Source of the DNA: Thalassobaculum fulvum
GTDB lineage: Bacteria; Pseudomonadota; Alphaproteobacteria; Thalassobaculales; Thalassobaculaceae
DNA length: 64,000 nucleotides
Direction of reading: 5' to 3'
Assembly (NCBI RefSeq): GCF_014652915.1
Contig: NZ_BMZS01000001.1
Span: 623,777-687,776, forward strand
Of this stretch, positions 63,951 to 64,000 are shown piece after piece. Position numbers and translations under genes: made by a program. Each line of letters opens with the position of its first letter. Position 1 is the first letter of the stretch. The notes beneath the pieces are model-generated. The model was given only the letters and a program-made list of their open reading frames with translations, did no database searches and was not told the origin of the DNA.

Positions 63951-64000
63951 TCATGCGGCCTGGAATTCGGTGTCGTCACGGACCATCGCGTTGAGGGTGA
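63951..64000 (-). mobile_element. Possible IS110-type transposase, last 15 codons only
   Basis: The minus strand reads TLNAMVRDDTEFQAA then TGA at 63951-63953. A Leu-Asn-Ala-Met-x-Arg-Asp ending with a short aromatic tail is what IS110-family transposases typically carry. The rest lies beyond the window, so this rests on a short tail. It abuts a truncated REP-like repeat, a known kind of target for this family. Confidence 0.45.

Overview
The window is a G+C-rich stretch of an alphaproteobacterial chromosome, most likely Rhodospirillales-like. The evidence is gene content and order: chorismate mutase-hisC-tyrA, metX-metW, lysA-lptM-argH beside a TIGR02302-type gene, an etfB-etfA-hbd run beside a PduO adenosyltransferase and a HIG1-type protein, and a class II (B12) ribonucleotide reductase. 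Coding is dense on both strands, and every open frame is mirrored by long antisense artefacts.

Layout. 1-7408: aromatic and histidine-type aminotransferase operon (-), then an FkbM methyltransferase and a TIGR04372 glycosyltransferase that separate it from metX-metW (+). 7509-11845: a chemoreceptor, a decayed copy of the metW 3' end, and a lacI-type regulator with a DHDPS-family aldolase. 11914-19061: small enzymes (ABM monooxygenase, methyltransferase, enolase-superfamily enzyme, glyoxalase II, GST, cupin), then a glycosyltransferase and a DMT exporter with a structured leader. 19260-23043: modABC with two ModE-like operators, and a PAS protein. 23165-26668: nrdJ interrupted by a full-length intein. 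26680-30022: YdcF, ftsEX and a zinc-ribbon protein. 30195-37581: a frameshifted TIGR02302 gene, lysA, lptM, argH, tlpA and a TAXI binding protein. 37710-48605: small hypothetical genes, beta-oxidation and electron-transfer genes, B12 adenosyltransferase, an Mcd-type acyl-CoA dehydrogenase, a J-domain protein, an ACT protein, a Nudix protein and a second PAS protein. 48711-60623: pheT-pheS and rplT-rpmI, usually neighbours, split by about 7.7 kb holding a TRAP transporter, a chemoreceptor and a nucleobase permease. 60724-64000: SMP-30 lactonase, TauE permease, LysR regulator and the edge of a possible IS110-type element.

How the genes may work together. Three perfect 12-bp LacI-type palindromes lie upstream of the lacI-aldolase operon, upstream of the first chemoreceptor, and between dctP and the second chemoreceptor. 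This suggests one regulon that senses, swims toward, imports and cleaves a sugar acid or similar compound. The SMP-30 lactonase and the enolase-superfamily enzyme would fit the same pathway, but carry no visible operator. NrdJ, the PduO adenosyltransferase and the Mcd-type (ethylmalonyl-CoA pathway) dehydrogenase suggest a B12-dependent metabolism.

Repeats. Eight intergenic copies of a REP/BIME-like inverted element are spread through the window. The last is cut off next to a transposase-like C-terminus at the right edge.
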